From Pantoea alhagi (GTDB lineage Bacteria; Pseudomonadota; Gammaproteobacteria; Enterobacterales; Enterobacteriaceae): a DNA stretch of 64,000 bases. Shown piece after piece: positions 18,403 to 26,657 of the stretch. The DNA lies in contig NZ_CP019707.1 in the NCBI RefSeq assembly GCF_002101395.1, forward strand, positions 1 to 64,000, read 5' to 3'. Numbering within the stretch: the stretch's first letter is position 1; each line of letters opens with the position of its first letter. Below the pieces are notes generated by a model that ran no database searches, was not told the origin of the DNA, and worked only from the letters and a program-made list of their open reading frames with translations. Both the position numbers and the translations under genes were made by a program.

Positions 18403-19608
18403 TTAATTTACAATTGTCAGGGATTCGCCATTCAGGATACGATCGGTTGTGGCAAGAATTGCTGCACTATAACCTAATGTATTATGAACATAAGCCTGCA
18501 GTGTCACTTCAGTAATATCGCCAATACTTTTAGCTGAAATATGCTGCTCTGTCGCAATCAGTACTAAGCCACAAGGCATGCTCGCATACGCCTTTGAACC
18601 GATTGGATTACTAGTGACATGAATAAGAGAAGGTTCTTCTGATTCGATCCTGCGAGCGACATGAATAAGCTTATCTATATTCACGTTCAGGTTCTTTAGA
18701 AAAAAACGCTGTATCTGATAACCGGGCGGTTGGGTCAACACGCGCAGAGAAACGGTGTTAACGCTGGTTGCGGGTTTGAATCGCTGCATAGATGTGGCAA
18801 CCTGCGAAACCCCTGGCCGTAAATTATCTCTGGGATCTTCTGTTCTGGAGCCCGTCCGGTTAGTACCAAAATTAGAGGATGCCGTATCGGGATGTACAAT
18901 ATCAACTTCTGTATGCAGCAACACATCCTGTAATAGCACACCGTTATCGGAACAGTAATCAGCAAGCACACGTAATCCCGTGGTCCAGCCGACACACTGG
19001 CAACTGCCCATTGCAAAACTACCGGTCAGCTCGCTACCGATTGCTGACTGGGTAGCCAAGAAATGGCTGGCATCTGCGGATAATAGCGCTGGGTACAGCG
19101 CAGGAAGATCAGAGTTTTCTGCAACGCCAATCACGACTTTTGCAATATATTCAAGCTTTTCAAGATGGCTACGGGATCTGATGTGCCGGCGACTTGTCGC
19201 TAAAATTGCTAAATCAAACTTACCTAAATCTTCCAGGTCCGAATCAAAATCCCTGAAATGAATCCGGAAGTTATGCCCATTGATAATGATGGACGAACTC
19301 TCTTGATTGATTTTCACTTTATCGTACAAAGAAGGGTTCGCAAGAATGAGTCTCGCTTTGAGTTCATCCAGACTACTGCGATTATTAGCACCTACTCCCT
19401 CACTGACGATAGCATGGGTTAAAATATCAGTTACCGGATATTTTATTCCTCTCGTGGCAGACAGATATATGATATTTGATCCGATATCTGCTCCCATACC
19501 GACCAGCAGCACTTTTGCAGGTCCTTCTGAAGATACTTCAGGGCCTAGCACAAATTCATCACTATTGAAATTATTCATTTGATTATTATTTTTTTGATTG
19601 TAGATCAT
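18403..19608 (-). CDS. Divergent glyceraldehyde-3-phosphate dehydrogenase-like protein
   Basis: 401 aa. The N-terminal Rossmann fold (KVLLVGMGADIGSNIIYL, residues ~32-50) is followed by a GAPDH-type catalytic domain. GSCQCVGW stands where GAPDH has SCTTN, so the nucleophilic Cys is kept but its neighbours differ. TEVDIVHPDTASSNFG, EDPRDNLRPGVSQVA and SLRVLTQPPGYQ match the S-loop and phosphate-binding region of the family in order and spacing. It is about 60 aa longer than a housekeeping GAPDH. It probably oxidises or reduces a phosphorylated or acyl substrate other than G3P. The ATG overlaps the YrdC-like gene's stop (ATGA), so translation is coupled. A housekeeping role is unlikely. Confidence 0.75.
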   Translation of the reverse strand: MIYNQKNNNQMNNFNSDEFVLGPEVSSEGPAKVLLVGMGADIGSNIIYLSATRGIKYPVTDILTHAIVSEGVGANNRSSLDELKARLILANPSLYDKVKINQESSSIIINGHNFRIHFRDFDSDLEDLGKFDLAILATSRRHIRSRSHLEKLEYIAKVVIGVAENSDLPALYPALLSADASHFLATQSAIGSELTGSFAMGSCQCVGWTTGLRVLADYCSDNGVLLQDVLLHTEVDIVHPDTASSNFGTNRTGSRTEDPRDNLRPGVSQVATSMQRFKPATSVNTVSLRVLTQPPGYQIQRFFLKNLNVNIDKLIHVARRIESEEPSLIHVTSNPIGSKAYASMPCGLVLIATEQHISAKSIGDITEVTLQAYVHNTLGYSAAILATTDRILNGESLTIVN

Positions 19609-20312
19609 AATGTCACGTTCCCCATACGCTGCCTGATCACTTCTTTGTATGTATCGAGGTCAGTGATAAGTGAAGGGAAAAGGGTCTTCAGGCGTTCGGT
19701 TGGAAACCTTCCAGGTCTGACCAAGTGGGGAGGGTCAAATGAGAAGTCAACGACTGTATTACTCTGAAACGGTCCGGCGGCATCATCCCAGCCGATAGGG
19801 CCACCATCGATAACAAGGTCAGCATGGCGACCAAGATCGCTGATAGCTTGTTCACGGGTTACCTGATGACCACCGGTACCAGAAATATTAGACGATGTCA
19901 GAGCAATGGGCCCATATTCGCGGCCAATCTCATACATAGGGCTCATGCCGTGGCAGAACAGGCCAACAGTTGGTGCACTCATGGTCATTTGCTCAGGAAA
20001 TGATTCTGAAACTGACGATTTGAAGAATATTGGTGTGGTCATACCCAGAAGCAGCTCAGCGATAAGTTCATCAGAAAATGTTGATGGAATTTCTGCATAT
20101 AATCGGGCATCTTCAGGCCGTCCAATACCTAATGTCAGAGGTCCAAACTTAGTGCGTTCCTTCATTTCAAAGATTCGTGCAATTCCCTTCTCACTGGTTG
20201 CAGAACAAAAAACACCATAGTTAGTAACGCTTGGTGCAACAATTACGCCATCATTTTTAAGTAATTCAAGTGCGTAATCATGAGTCGATTTATTATATAC
20301 TCTGATATCCAT
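19605..20312 (-). CDS. YrdC/Sua5-family protein (TsaC-like)
   Basis: About 235 aa from ATG 20312, which has AAGGA 6 nt upstream; an in-frame ATG at 20330 is possible. The YrdC fold spans most of it: LLKNDGVIVAPSVTNYGVFC in place of the usual PTDTVYGL strand, KERTKFGPLTLGI with the KxR substrate motif, and ALTSSNISGTGG with the SxN motif. Known members make threonylcarbamoyl-AMP for tRNA t6A (TsaC/Sua5) or work inside carbamoyltransferases (HypF). Here the gene heads an operon with a GAPDH-like and a PEP-enzyme-like gene, which is not a tRNA-modification context. A carbamoyl- or carboxy-adenylating step in a small-molecule pathway is my inference. Confidence 0.8.
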   Translation of the reverse strand: MDIRVYNKSTHDYALELLKNDGVIVAPSVTNYGVFCSATSEKGIARIFEMKERTKFGPLTLGIGRPEDARLYAEIPSTFSDELIAELLLGMTTPIFFKSSVSESFPEQMTMSAPTVGLFCHGMSPMYEIGREYGPIALTSSNISGTGGHQVTREQAISDLGRHADLVIDGGPIGWDDAAGPFQSNTVVDFSFDPPHLVRPGRFPTERLKTLFPSLITDLDTYKEVIRQRMGNVTL

Positions 20313-20629
20313 CCTAGTTCCTTTTCTCATAAATTTTATAGATGTTTAAAATGGTCTTTCTGTATAAAATTTTTTTTCATACATAGCATCATCATTTTCT
20401 ATTAAAAATTCTCTTTCATTACGTGGGACATTAGCTCTAAAGCTAACCCACAAAATGATTATGACTGAAAGTGCTCTTCCGTAATGCTCAACATCATGCC
20501 TGAAACGCTCAAATACAAAAACTCATAATCATTTTGAAACAGAGATGGAAAGATATTTATAAGGAAGCATGACGCTAAATATGGTAAGAATGATGTGCAC
20601 TGAGTGATTTTTGAACTAGGCATGGCAAT
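20313..20629. promoter_or_regulatory. Leader of the YrdC-like operon
   Basis: AT-rich, about 320 bases, no gene. It must contain the promoter of the 20,312-16,517 operon, reading leftward. No operator can be assigned with confidence. The IS element begins at 20,634. Confidence 0.35.
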
Positions 20630-20649
20630 ACTATGTAAATAGACCCGTT

Positions 20650-21540
20650 TTAGTTCCATGCACTTTTTGAGATCCCGGCCAAATAATGGTGCTGCCGGTA
20701 TTCCTCCGGTGTCATATTGTTCAGCGATTCATGCGGACGTTCACAGTTATATTCCGACAACCATTTTTCCGTGGTTTCCCGCACTTCATTCAGTGTTCTG
20801 AACAGATAAAAATCGAGTATTTCTGTACGGTATGTCCGGTTAAAGCGCTCAATGAAAGCGTTCTTTGTCGGCTTACCCGGCTGGATAAACTCCAGTTTTA
20901 TTGTATGTTTCTCTGCCCATTCAGCCAGCGCCAGAGAGATAAATTCCGGACCATTATCCATGCGAAGCATGGCCGGATAGCCGCGGTTTGCCGCGATCCT
21001 GTCGAGTACACGGACCACTCGCTGAGCTGGCAGATTCAGATCGATTTCAATCGACAACGCCTCACGGTTAAAGTCATCAACGACATTGAACGTGCGAAAA
21101 CGACGGCCACAGACCAGGGCATCATGCATAAAATCAACAGACCAGCTCTGGTTCAGCGCTTCCGGCGTGGCCAGCGGTGAGGGGTTGCGCACCGGCAACC
21201 GTTGTTTGCCCTTACGACGAAAATTCAGCTTCAGCAGACAGTAAATACGGTGGAGCCTTTTGTGATTCCACGAGTATCCCTGCCGCCGCAGAACCTGGAA
21301 AAGCTTCGGAAAACCGTATCGTGGGTATCGTTCAGCCGCTGCCTGCAGGGCGGCAATAACGGGTTCATCACGCGTGGTATCCGGGCGGTAATGGTAAACC
21401 GTTCTGCTCAGATCCAGACTCCGGCAGGCCTGACGGATACTGAGTCCGAATGTCGTTATCAGATGAGTGACCAGCTCACGCTTAAAGGCTGGTTTTAAAG
21501 CTTTTTTTCGATAACGTCTTTCAGCGCCCGGTTCTCAAGG
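20650..21540 (-). CDS. IS3-family transposase OrfB (DDE integrase domain)
   Basis: Open frame from about 21540 to 20650, expressed as an OrfAB fusion after -1 slippage; a TTG at 21198 is only an internal codon. The sequence carries the HTH_21 helper region (HLITTFGLSIRQACRSLDLS) and the rve catalytic core with the DDE residues: the D in QSWSVDFMHDAL, the D in LRMDNGPEFIS and the E in NAFIERFNRTYR. The C-terminus has ERPHESLNNMTPEEY. This is the catalytic part of the transposase. Reading frame intact. Confidence 0.9.
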
Positions 21541-21761
21541 CTCAGGTCGGCAAACATCTGTTTGAGACGTCTGTTCTCGTCCTCAAGATCCTTTATCTTT
21601 TTAATATCAGAAGCTTCCATGCCGCCATATTTAGACTTCCAGTTGTAGTAAGTCGCTTCAGAGATACCGGCCTCGCGGCAGACATCTTTAACAGTTCGTC
21701 CGGCTTCAACCGACTTAATCACGGCAATGATCTGATGCTCAGTAAAACGGGCTTTACGCAT
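21495..21761 (-). CDS. IS3-family OrfA, DNA-binding protein
   Basis: 88 aa. The HTH (TEHQIIAVIKSVEAGRTVKD, ISEATYYNWKSKYGG) binds the IS ends; the leucine-zipper-like tail (LEDENRRLKQMFADLSLENR) mediates multimerisation. It overlaps orfB by about 45 nt at an A-run (GAAAAAAAGC) suited to -1 frameshifting. ATG 21761 follows GGAGATCGCT. Confidence 0.9.
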   Translation of the reverse strand: MRKARFTEHQIIAVIKSVEAGRTVKDVCREAGISEATYYNWKSKYGGMEASDIKKIKDLEDENRRLKQMFADLSLENRALKDVIEKKL

Positions 21762-21952
21762 AGCGATCTCCTTCGTTGGCAGAGTGAGTATGCCGGAAGA
21801 TCTCTAAATGTGAATGGCACGATTATGCGGGAGACTTACAACTAGACTTCCGTAATAAAAGATGGTTAATATCTTTCGGTTGAAGGTTTTTTTGTTTTTC
21901 TTTTAGAGAAAAATAAGCCAAACTAATAAAACCCTCATCATTCTATATTGCT

Positions 21953-22570
21953 TTAAGAGAAATCTTTATACTGTAAGGAGCATGAATTCACTGAAGAAGG
22001 ATCTAAGCCAAAATGCGAAGTAAAGTTTCTTGAGAAACAGGAGGCAGAGCTGTATCCGCACTCAAGCGCTATAACTTTGATTGATTTATCAGATGTTTTT
22101 ATCAATTTCAATGCAAGCTCCATACGTGTATCACGTATTAATTGACGTAATGAAGTCCCTTCCTGTGCTAATCGTCTTCTTAAGGTGGCTCCACTTACAT
22201 GCAGATCTTCTTCAAAATCAGATGAACACCAGTCACGAGTAGGGTTTGCAATAATTAAACTTTTGATTTTTTTACTTGCATTTTTTTTGCTGGTTGGAGT
22301 TTTTTTACTGTCTTTATGCTTGATTGCAAGTGAGAGATTGATGAGCGAGTGATGAATGATTGAACAGTCAATTTCGCTGGAGTCGGTTGCTAAAATAGAA
22401 ATCAAATTTATCAGAAGCATCAGGCTCGGTATTATTCTCTTTGATTCATTGTTAGCTACACAACACTTAACCGGCTGATAAGGCATTGCTTTAACTTTGC
22501 AGCTTATCTCTTCTAATACATCTAGTGGAACTTTCAAAAACCAGGCTTTATTAATTGAAGTATTGTTCAT
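21953..22570 (-). CDS. AraC-family transcriptional regulator
   Basis: About 205 aa from ATG 22570 (GGAAGGAAG ribosome-binding site); an ATG at 22588 is also in frame but lies in the RBS region. The C-terminal ~95 residues form the double helix-turn-helix: VSGATLRRRLAQEGTSLRQL, then RMELALKLIKTSDKSIKVIA and ECGYSSASCFSRNFTSHFG. The N-terminal ~100 residues are short and unlike a cupin effector domain, with PYQPVKCCVAN and a basic linker (KTPTSKKNASKKIKS). It probably regulates the neighbouring hydrolase/transporter genes or the YrdC-like operon now split off by the IS. Confidence 0.85.
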   Translation of the reverse strand: MNNTSINKAWFLKVPLDVLEEISCKVKAMPYQPVKCCVANNESKRIIPSLMLLINLISILATDSSEIDCSIIHHSLINLSLAIKHKDSKKTPTSKKNASKKIKSLIIANPTRDWCSSDFEEDLHVSGATLRRRLAQEGTSLRQLIRDTRMELALKLIKTSDKSIKVIALECGYSSASCFSRNFTSHFGLDPSSVNSCSLQYKDFS

Positions 22571-22785
22571 GTGTTTGCTTCCTTCCATATCGTAAAAGAT
22601 AAATTATCATTATTTTGCAAATAACAATTCTAAATTTAATCTCAACTGGCAGAAGAGTTTTTTTATTTTAGCGGCGGTTATTATTGTTGAATTTACTCTC
22701 TTTGCAAGAGTCCTGCAGTAGTACAGAACTCCCCTTTAAGGCATACCTCTCAATTTTAAATGATTATACTGTATATTCTCCTGAA
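22571..22785. other. Intergenic region upstream of the AraC gene
   Basis: AT-rich, about 215 bases, holding the promoter of the AraC-type gene and the 3' end of the hydrolase transcript. No clear terminator is seen. Confidence 0.35.
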
Positions 22786-23559
22786 CTACTTACCTGCATT
22801 CAAAAAACGAAGCATTTCTGTATTAATTTCATCTGCTTTTTCAAGCAAGGGTATATGTGAAGCATTATTCAGGATTTTTAACTCCCCTTTGCGGGCCTGA
22901 GCAAGCTGTCGTGCTGCGGTAGGGGTTGCAACGATATCTTCTTCACCTACGATAACCAGAACCGGAAGGCCTTGTTTGCATGTTTTATCTGGGTTTATCT
23001 TTGCCAGCGCATCAGCACATCCGGCGTAACCTTCTGATGAAGTACTATATAACATTTGTTTCATACCTACGGCTGAAGGAGTTTCTCTGAACTGCGCAGT
23101 TACCCAGCGATTAAATATTTCATCAACGTATGGATTGAGACCCTCAGTTCGTATATTTTTTGCCATCGAGACCCAGAATTCTTTAGACACTGGTGCAAGA
23201 TAGGTATCAATCAGGATAACAGAGTTCAGAATTTCAGGTACATTATCTGCAAGGTGTTGAGCAATTAAACCGCCGATTGAGACACCTGCTATAGAAAATG
23301 ATTTGATATTGAAGTAATCAATTACGCTAAGAACATCATTTGCCATATCTTCAATCGTAAATGGCTCAGCTGAAAGTTCACTCAATCCATGTCCGCGCAT
23401 ATCAATAGACAGTACCCTGTAACTTTTCTTCAGAACATTAACCTGCTCATCCCAGATATGAAGGTTTGTACCTAGCGAATGAAGAAGCACCACAACCGGA
23501 GCATTTACATCCCCGACAATATTAACATGAATAACCATTTTTCTAGGTTTGATGAACAT
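22786..23559 (-). CDS. Alpha/beta hydrolase (3-oxoadipate enol-lactonase-like)
   Basis: 257 aa, a full alpha/beta-hydrolase fold. The oxyanion-hole segment is LLHSLGTNLHIWDEQV, the nucleophile elbow is GVSIGG (Ser about residue 97), the acid Asp is in VGEEDIVATPTA and the catalytic His is in NASHIPLLEK near the end. RVLSIDMRGHGLSE is typical of the PcaD/BioH/esterase branch. The substrate is unknown: a lactone or ester is likely. AAGGATTTATA precedes ATG 23559. It lies 70 nt after the EamA exporter gene, in a probable operon with the tautomerase, which hints at degradation or modification of an aromatic or cyclic compound. Confidence 0.85.
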   Translation of the reverse strand: MFIKPRKMVIHVNIVGDVNAPVVVLLHSLGTNLHIWDEQVNVLKKSYRVLSIDMRGHGLSELSAEPFTIEDMANDVLSVIDYFNIKSFSIAGVSIGGLIAQHLADNVPEILNSVILIDTYLAPVSKEFWVSMAKNIRTEGLNPYVDEIFNRWVTAQFRETPSAVGMKQMLYSTSSEGYAGCADALAKINPDKTCKQGLPVLVIVGEEDIVATPTAARQLAQARKGELKILNNASHIPLLEKADEINTEMLRFLNAGK

Positions 23560-23630
23560 TATAAATCCTTAAGGATGCTCGTTTTAATCAATGCATTTTA
23601 AGAGTATTAGCTTTAAACTCACACTTTGCA

Positions 23631-24584
23631 CTAGCTGGTTCTGACTGGTAAAACAACAGGCTTTGGTTTTTTGTATCTGAGGTATAGGTTATTAAGGATC
23701 AAGGCAGCTCCGGTAATACAGGCCCCTGTAACTTCTGCAGCCCCAGGTATCACTGTTGTCATTGCAGAGATACTGAAGGCTGTGATAGGGACGATATCCA
23801 TGAAAAGGACTCCGTTCATAGGAGTAAGGATTTTATTGCCTATATTCCAGCAAAGAATACCTATAAAGCTTGCAATTAACGCCATATAAGCAACATGAGG
23901 TGCGATTGTAACAAGCGCGCTTGAGGTAGGTATCGGTAAAAACCCTGAAAGATAGAATATTGCATTTAAAAAAATGATACTGCATACACCCAAGCAGGTC
24001 GTCAGTGTTGTATACTTCAACGGAGACCATTTAGGAAAAAATGAAGCGCCAATTGTGTAAATCACCCAGCAAAACACACCGATAATAATCAACGCGTTTG
24101 CTTTATAATTCCCTGGTGAGTCAAAAAGCGTACTGTAATGACCTTTCGTTATTACTGTAATCACACCAAAAAAGGACATAACTATCAGGCCAATTGATAT
24201 GCTTGGCGGAGCTACCTTTTTTACTAACCAATTAACAAGAATGCCTATCATTGGCATGGTTGCCATCATAATCGATGCTGTCAATGCACCATCTTTCCCA
24301 GCCATTTGCTGACCTAAAAAAACAAAGAAACCAAATCCGACAAAAGCAATTGTACCTAATAACCAGGCTAAGCCAATACGTTCACCTTTAAAGCTGAGGC
24401 CTGACCTTCCTTCAAGCATCAGCAGTGCGATTATTAGGGCAATTCCGGAAAAGCCATAGCGAAGGGTGGTGAAGGTGTAGGGGTCAATATAGGTCAGGGC
24501 GCTGGTCATAATTGGAAACCCAGCGCCCCATGATAATGTGGCGATTAGACAGCATATTACGCCTGTAGAATATGTACTTTTCAT
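23631..24584 (-). CDS. EamA/DMT-family transporter
   Basis: About 317 aa from ATG 24584 (GAGATTGAAAAA leader); the longer frame to 24632 lacks an RBS. Ten hydrophobic segments in two repeated EamA halves (for example VICCLIATLSWGAGFPIMTS at the start and NALIIIGVFCWVIYTIGASF in the middle). The family comprises inner-membrane drug/metabolite exporters, often for amino acids or small metabolites. It sits between the tautomerase and hydrolase genes on the same strand, so it probably moves the substrate or product of that small pathway. Confidence 0.88.
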   Translation of the reverse strand: MKSTYSTGVICCLIATLSWGAGFPIMTSALTYIDPYTFTTLRYGFSGIALIIALLMLEGRSGLSFKGERIGLAWLLGTIAFVGFGFFVFLGQQMAGKDGALTASIMMATMPMIGILVNWLVKKVAPPSISIGLIVMSFFGVITVITKGHYSTLFDSPGNYKANALIIIGVFCWVIYTIGASFFPKWSPLKYTTLTTCLGVCSIIFLNAIFYLSGFLPIPTSSALVTIAPHVAYMALIASFIGILCWNIGNKILTPMNGVLFMDIVPITAFSISAMTTVIPGAAEVTGACITGAALILNNLYLRYKKPKPVVLPVRTS

Positions 24585-24698
24585 TTTTTCAATCTCATTA
24601 AAAATTATTAAATGAATACATTGATTTTGCAAGTCAGATTTAATTGCTTGATTATTTACAATGCATCCACTGTAATAGTAAAGTTACGTCTTCTAAAC

Positions 24699-24884
24699 TC
24701 ATCGTTCAGTCATGAATTTTCCGGCTTTTGCCCAGTGTTCCTTGGGGACTTCAATAATCAGGACGTCCAGACTTTCCGGTTTGCAGTTGAGTGTTTCAAC
24801 AGCGACCCGTGTCACTTCACTGGCAAAGCTACGTTTTTGCTCGGGGGTGCGCCCCGGCGGCATCTCTAAACGAATAATAGGCAT
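24699..24884 (-). CDS. 4-oxalocrotonate tautomerase-family protein
   Basis: 61 aa, the classic length. Pro follows the initiator Met (MPIIRLEMPPGRTPEQKRSF) and becomes the catalytic amino-terminal base after Met removal; the Arg at residue 12 fits the substrate-binding position. The C-terminal part (LDVLIIEVPKEHWAKAGKFM) matches the second strand of the fold. Members isomerise enols and ketones in aromatic catabolism or act promiscuously. It is the first gene of the leftward tautomerase-EamA-hydrolase set and diverges from the LysR gene 116 nt away. Confidence 0.88.
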   Translation of the reverse strand: MPIIRLEMPPGRTPEQKRSFASEVTRVAVETLNCKPESLDVLIIEVPKEHWAKAGKFMTER

Positions 24885-25000
24885 TTTATATCTCTTATAT
24901 CAGCCCCCGAAATGGGAGCAACCACAACATGATTACTTAATGCGTATTAATGATAAATATGTGTTAAGTTATAGATGTTTAAACCAATAGGTTCATAATC

Positions 25001-25891
25001 ATGGATAAGCTTGCTGGAATGGAGATGTTTGTACGGGTAGTGAATTGCGGCAGCTTCACTGCTGCTGCTGATGCTTGCGGCGTATCGGTTACCATGGTTG
25101 CTAAACAGATAAGAGCGATTGAAGAACGTCTGGGAGCGCGTCTGCTTCACAGAACGACGCGCCGGCAACAGTTAACGGAAGTGGGACAACTTTACTACGA
25201 TCGCTGTCAGCGTGTACTTTCAGAGTTTTCATTAGCTGAAAATAGTGCATTAGAGCTTCAGTCCTCTCCCCGGGGGTTGGTCAAAATGTTAGCGCCTATC
25301 AGCTTTGGCTATCAGTTTTTAGTTCCTGAGCTAAGCGTATATATGTCAATCAATCCTGATGTAGACGTTATGTTAACACTTGAGAACCGGATTTCTAGCT
25401 TTAGTGAGGGGTCTTACGAGCTTGCTATCCAGGTTGGCAATATAAATGAGCCGGGCATTGTTGCAAGGCCCTTAAAATCCTACCGCAGAATTATGGCTGC
25501 ATCCCCCCGTTATCTTAGTGTTCACGGTATTCCTAAACACCCAGGTGAACTTATAAACCATAGTTGCCTTGGAATTTCTTACTGGCTTACGCCTAACCGA
25601 TGGGATTTAATAGGACCTGACAATCAGCTTTTCAAAGCTTCGGTCAAAGGCCGCTTTATGTCTAATCAGGGAAACGCGCTCAGAATAGCAGCACTTAATG
25701 ATTGCGGGATCGTTCTCCAGCCGGAATCAATTTTACTGGGTGATATTTTACAGGGTAGCCTTGTGCATATTTTACCCGAATGGTCTTATAAATCGACTCC
25801 AATGTATCTGACTTATCAGCAGGATTGCCGTCCATCAGCCAAATTACGCAGCTTGATAGACTTTTTAATAGAGAGGTTTGGTGCTGAATAA
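25001..25891 (+). CDS. LysR-family transcriptional regulator
   Basis: 296 aa with the N-terminal winged HTH (MDKLAGMEMFVRVVNCGSFT, then VTMVAKQIRAIEERLGARLL, RTTRRQQLTEVGQLYYDR) and a periplasmic-binding-like effector domain from about residue 90. It resembles the CrgA/DmlR branch. Divergent from the tautomerase operon, whose intergenic region (24885-25000) should hold its operator, so it most likely controls that operon. ATG 25001 has AGGTTCAT upstream. Intact. Confidence 0.92.
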   Translation: MDKLAGMEMFVRVVNCGSFTAAADACGVSVTMVAKQIRAIEERLGARLLHRTTRRQQLTEVGQLYYDRCQRVLSEFSLAENSALELQSSPRGLVKMLAPISFGYQFLVPELSVYMSINPDVDVMLTLENRISSFSEGSYELAIQVGNINEPGIVARPLKSYRRIMAASPRYLSVHGIPKHPGELINHSCLGISYWLTPNRWDLIGPDNQLFKASVKGRFMSNQGNALRIAALNDCGIVLQPESILLGDILQGSLVHILPEWSYKSTPMYLTYQQDCRPSAKLRSLIDFLIERFGAE

Positions 25892-26282
25892 TCCAAACGG
25901 TACCTCAAACAAGTCAGGGGGAACGAATAATAAAAATAGGTCATTACCTTCACCTTTCTAAATTAAAAAGCTGTTCGACCTACCCGATTATTCGGTCTCA
26001 TACTCTGCATTCGGTATTGTGTAAGAATGCAGTCGATATGCAATTTTACGCGCTTTACGGTGTTCAAACCATTCTGCGGCGCATGCTGGCTTCGCATCAT
26101 TCCCAAGACATTCAGCTCAGGATTGCTGAGTTTCAAGATAGTGGCCAGACTACCTGTTTACGCTTAAAGTGTAGTGGTTTACTAAATTTAGCATCTTTAA
26201 CAAATGATCGCGCTACGTGAATTCTGTTGAAAATCCGATGTGATTCCTACAAAGCGTAAAAATGTGGCCGGGTATACCCAAA
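25892..26282. other. Intergenic, no supported gene
   Basis: About 390 bases. An AT-rich segment after the LysR gene, then mixed composition. A short frame at 26017-26220 has no recognisable features and no ribosome-binding site. Confidence 0.3.
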
Positions 26283-26365
26283 TGTCATAGGGTAACTCCC
26301 CCCTGAAATCCCCTAATGTCATTATCTATATGTCATAGGTATGATTGTCATAACCTAAATGCCAT
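26283..26365 (+). repeat. Array of TGTCAT direct repeats
   Basis: TGTCAT at 26283, 26317, 26331 and 26346, and the variant TGCCAT at 26360. The last four begin 14-15 bp apart, so they lie on nearly the same helical phase every 1.4 turns. Context includes repeated ATAGG/AACC flanks (ATGTCATAGG, TGTCATAACC). It resembles an iteron array or an operator, upstream of the 26.4-27.0 kb gene pair and about 1.5 kb from IncFII repA. Confidence 0.55.
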
Positions 26366-26483
26366 GGGGCAGTTCGTCCTTAGGGCATTCTTGTGAGGTA
26401 TTGATGCCGAGGACGTGTTGCATGGCTGCGTAACGTTTTGCAGGCTCGATCAGTCGATTGAAAAAGAACAAGTAACGCGCTTA

Positions 26484-26657
26484 ATGCTGGGTAATTTCCG
26501 TTTTCCAAACGGCCCCCTATTGAGATACAGTTTTTATGAAAGTAACCGCTTTCACGTTCATGGCCAATACATCATTCTATGGCTTTTAACTTCGGCTACA
26601 GCTCAACAGGCCTATGAAAATGTATTGGGATGGGCTGCTAATGGGATACTTATATAA
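26484..26657 (+). CDS. Small hypothetical protein, start uncertain
   Basis: From an ATG at 26484 the frame encodes about 57 aa (MLGNFRFPNGPLLRYSFYES and onward to NGILI). It could start further upstream at a GTG or TTG near 26415, but those have no good ribosome-binding site. Its stop TAA shares a base with the ATG of the RNase-H-like gene (TAATG), which is strong evidence for translational coupling and thus for a genuine gene. Family unknown. Confidence 0.45.
   Translation: MLGNFRFPNGPLLRYSFYESNRFHVHGQYIILWLLTSATAQQAYENVLGWAANGILI

Larger units (their letters stand above)
20634..21840 (-). mobile_element. IS3-family insertion sequence, complete, with 4-bp target duplication
   Basis: 1207 bp. 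Imperfect terminal inverted repeats begin TGTAAATAGACCCG at 20634 and, on the minus strand, TGTAAGTCTCCCG at 21840; both continue with a T-CCAT-CAC match. The element is flanked by the direct duplication ACTA (20630-20633 and 21841-21844). Two overlapping ORFs, orfA and orfB, are joined by a slippery A-run, the layout of the IS3 family (IS407-type OrfA). The intact target duplication indicates simple transposition into this spot. Confidence 0.9.

Noticed and set aside
6800..20312. Idea that the Fsr-like transporter relic is the self-resistance gene of the YrdC-like operon
   Set aside because: The relic is 9 kb away, on the other side of the par and rep loci, heavily broken and only tentatively assigned; there is no positive link.
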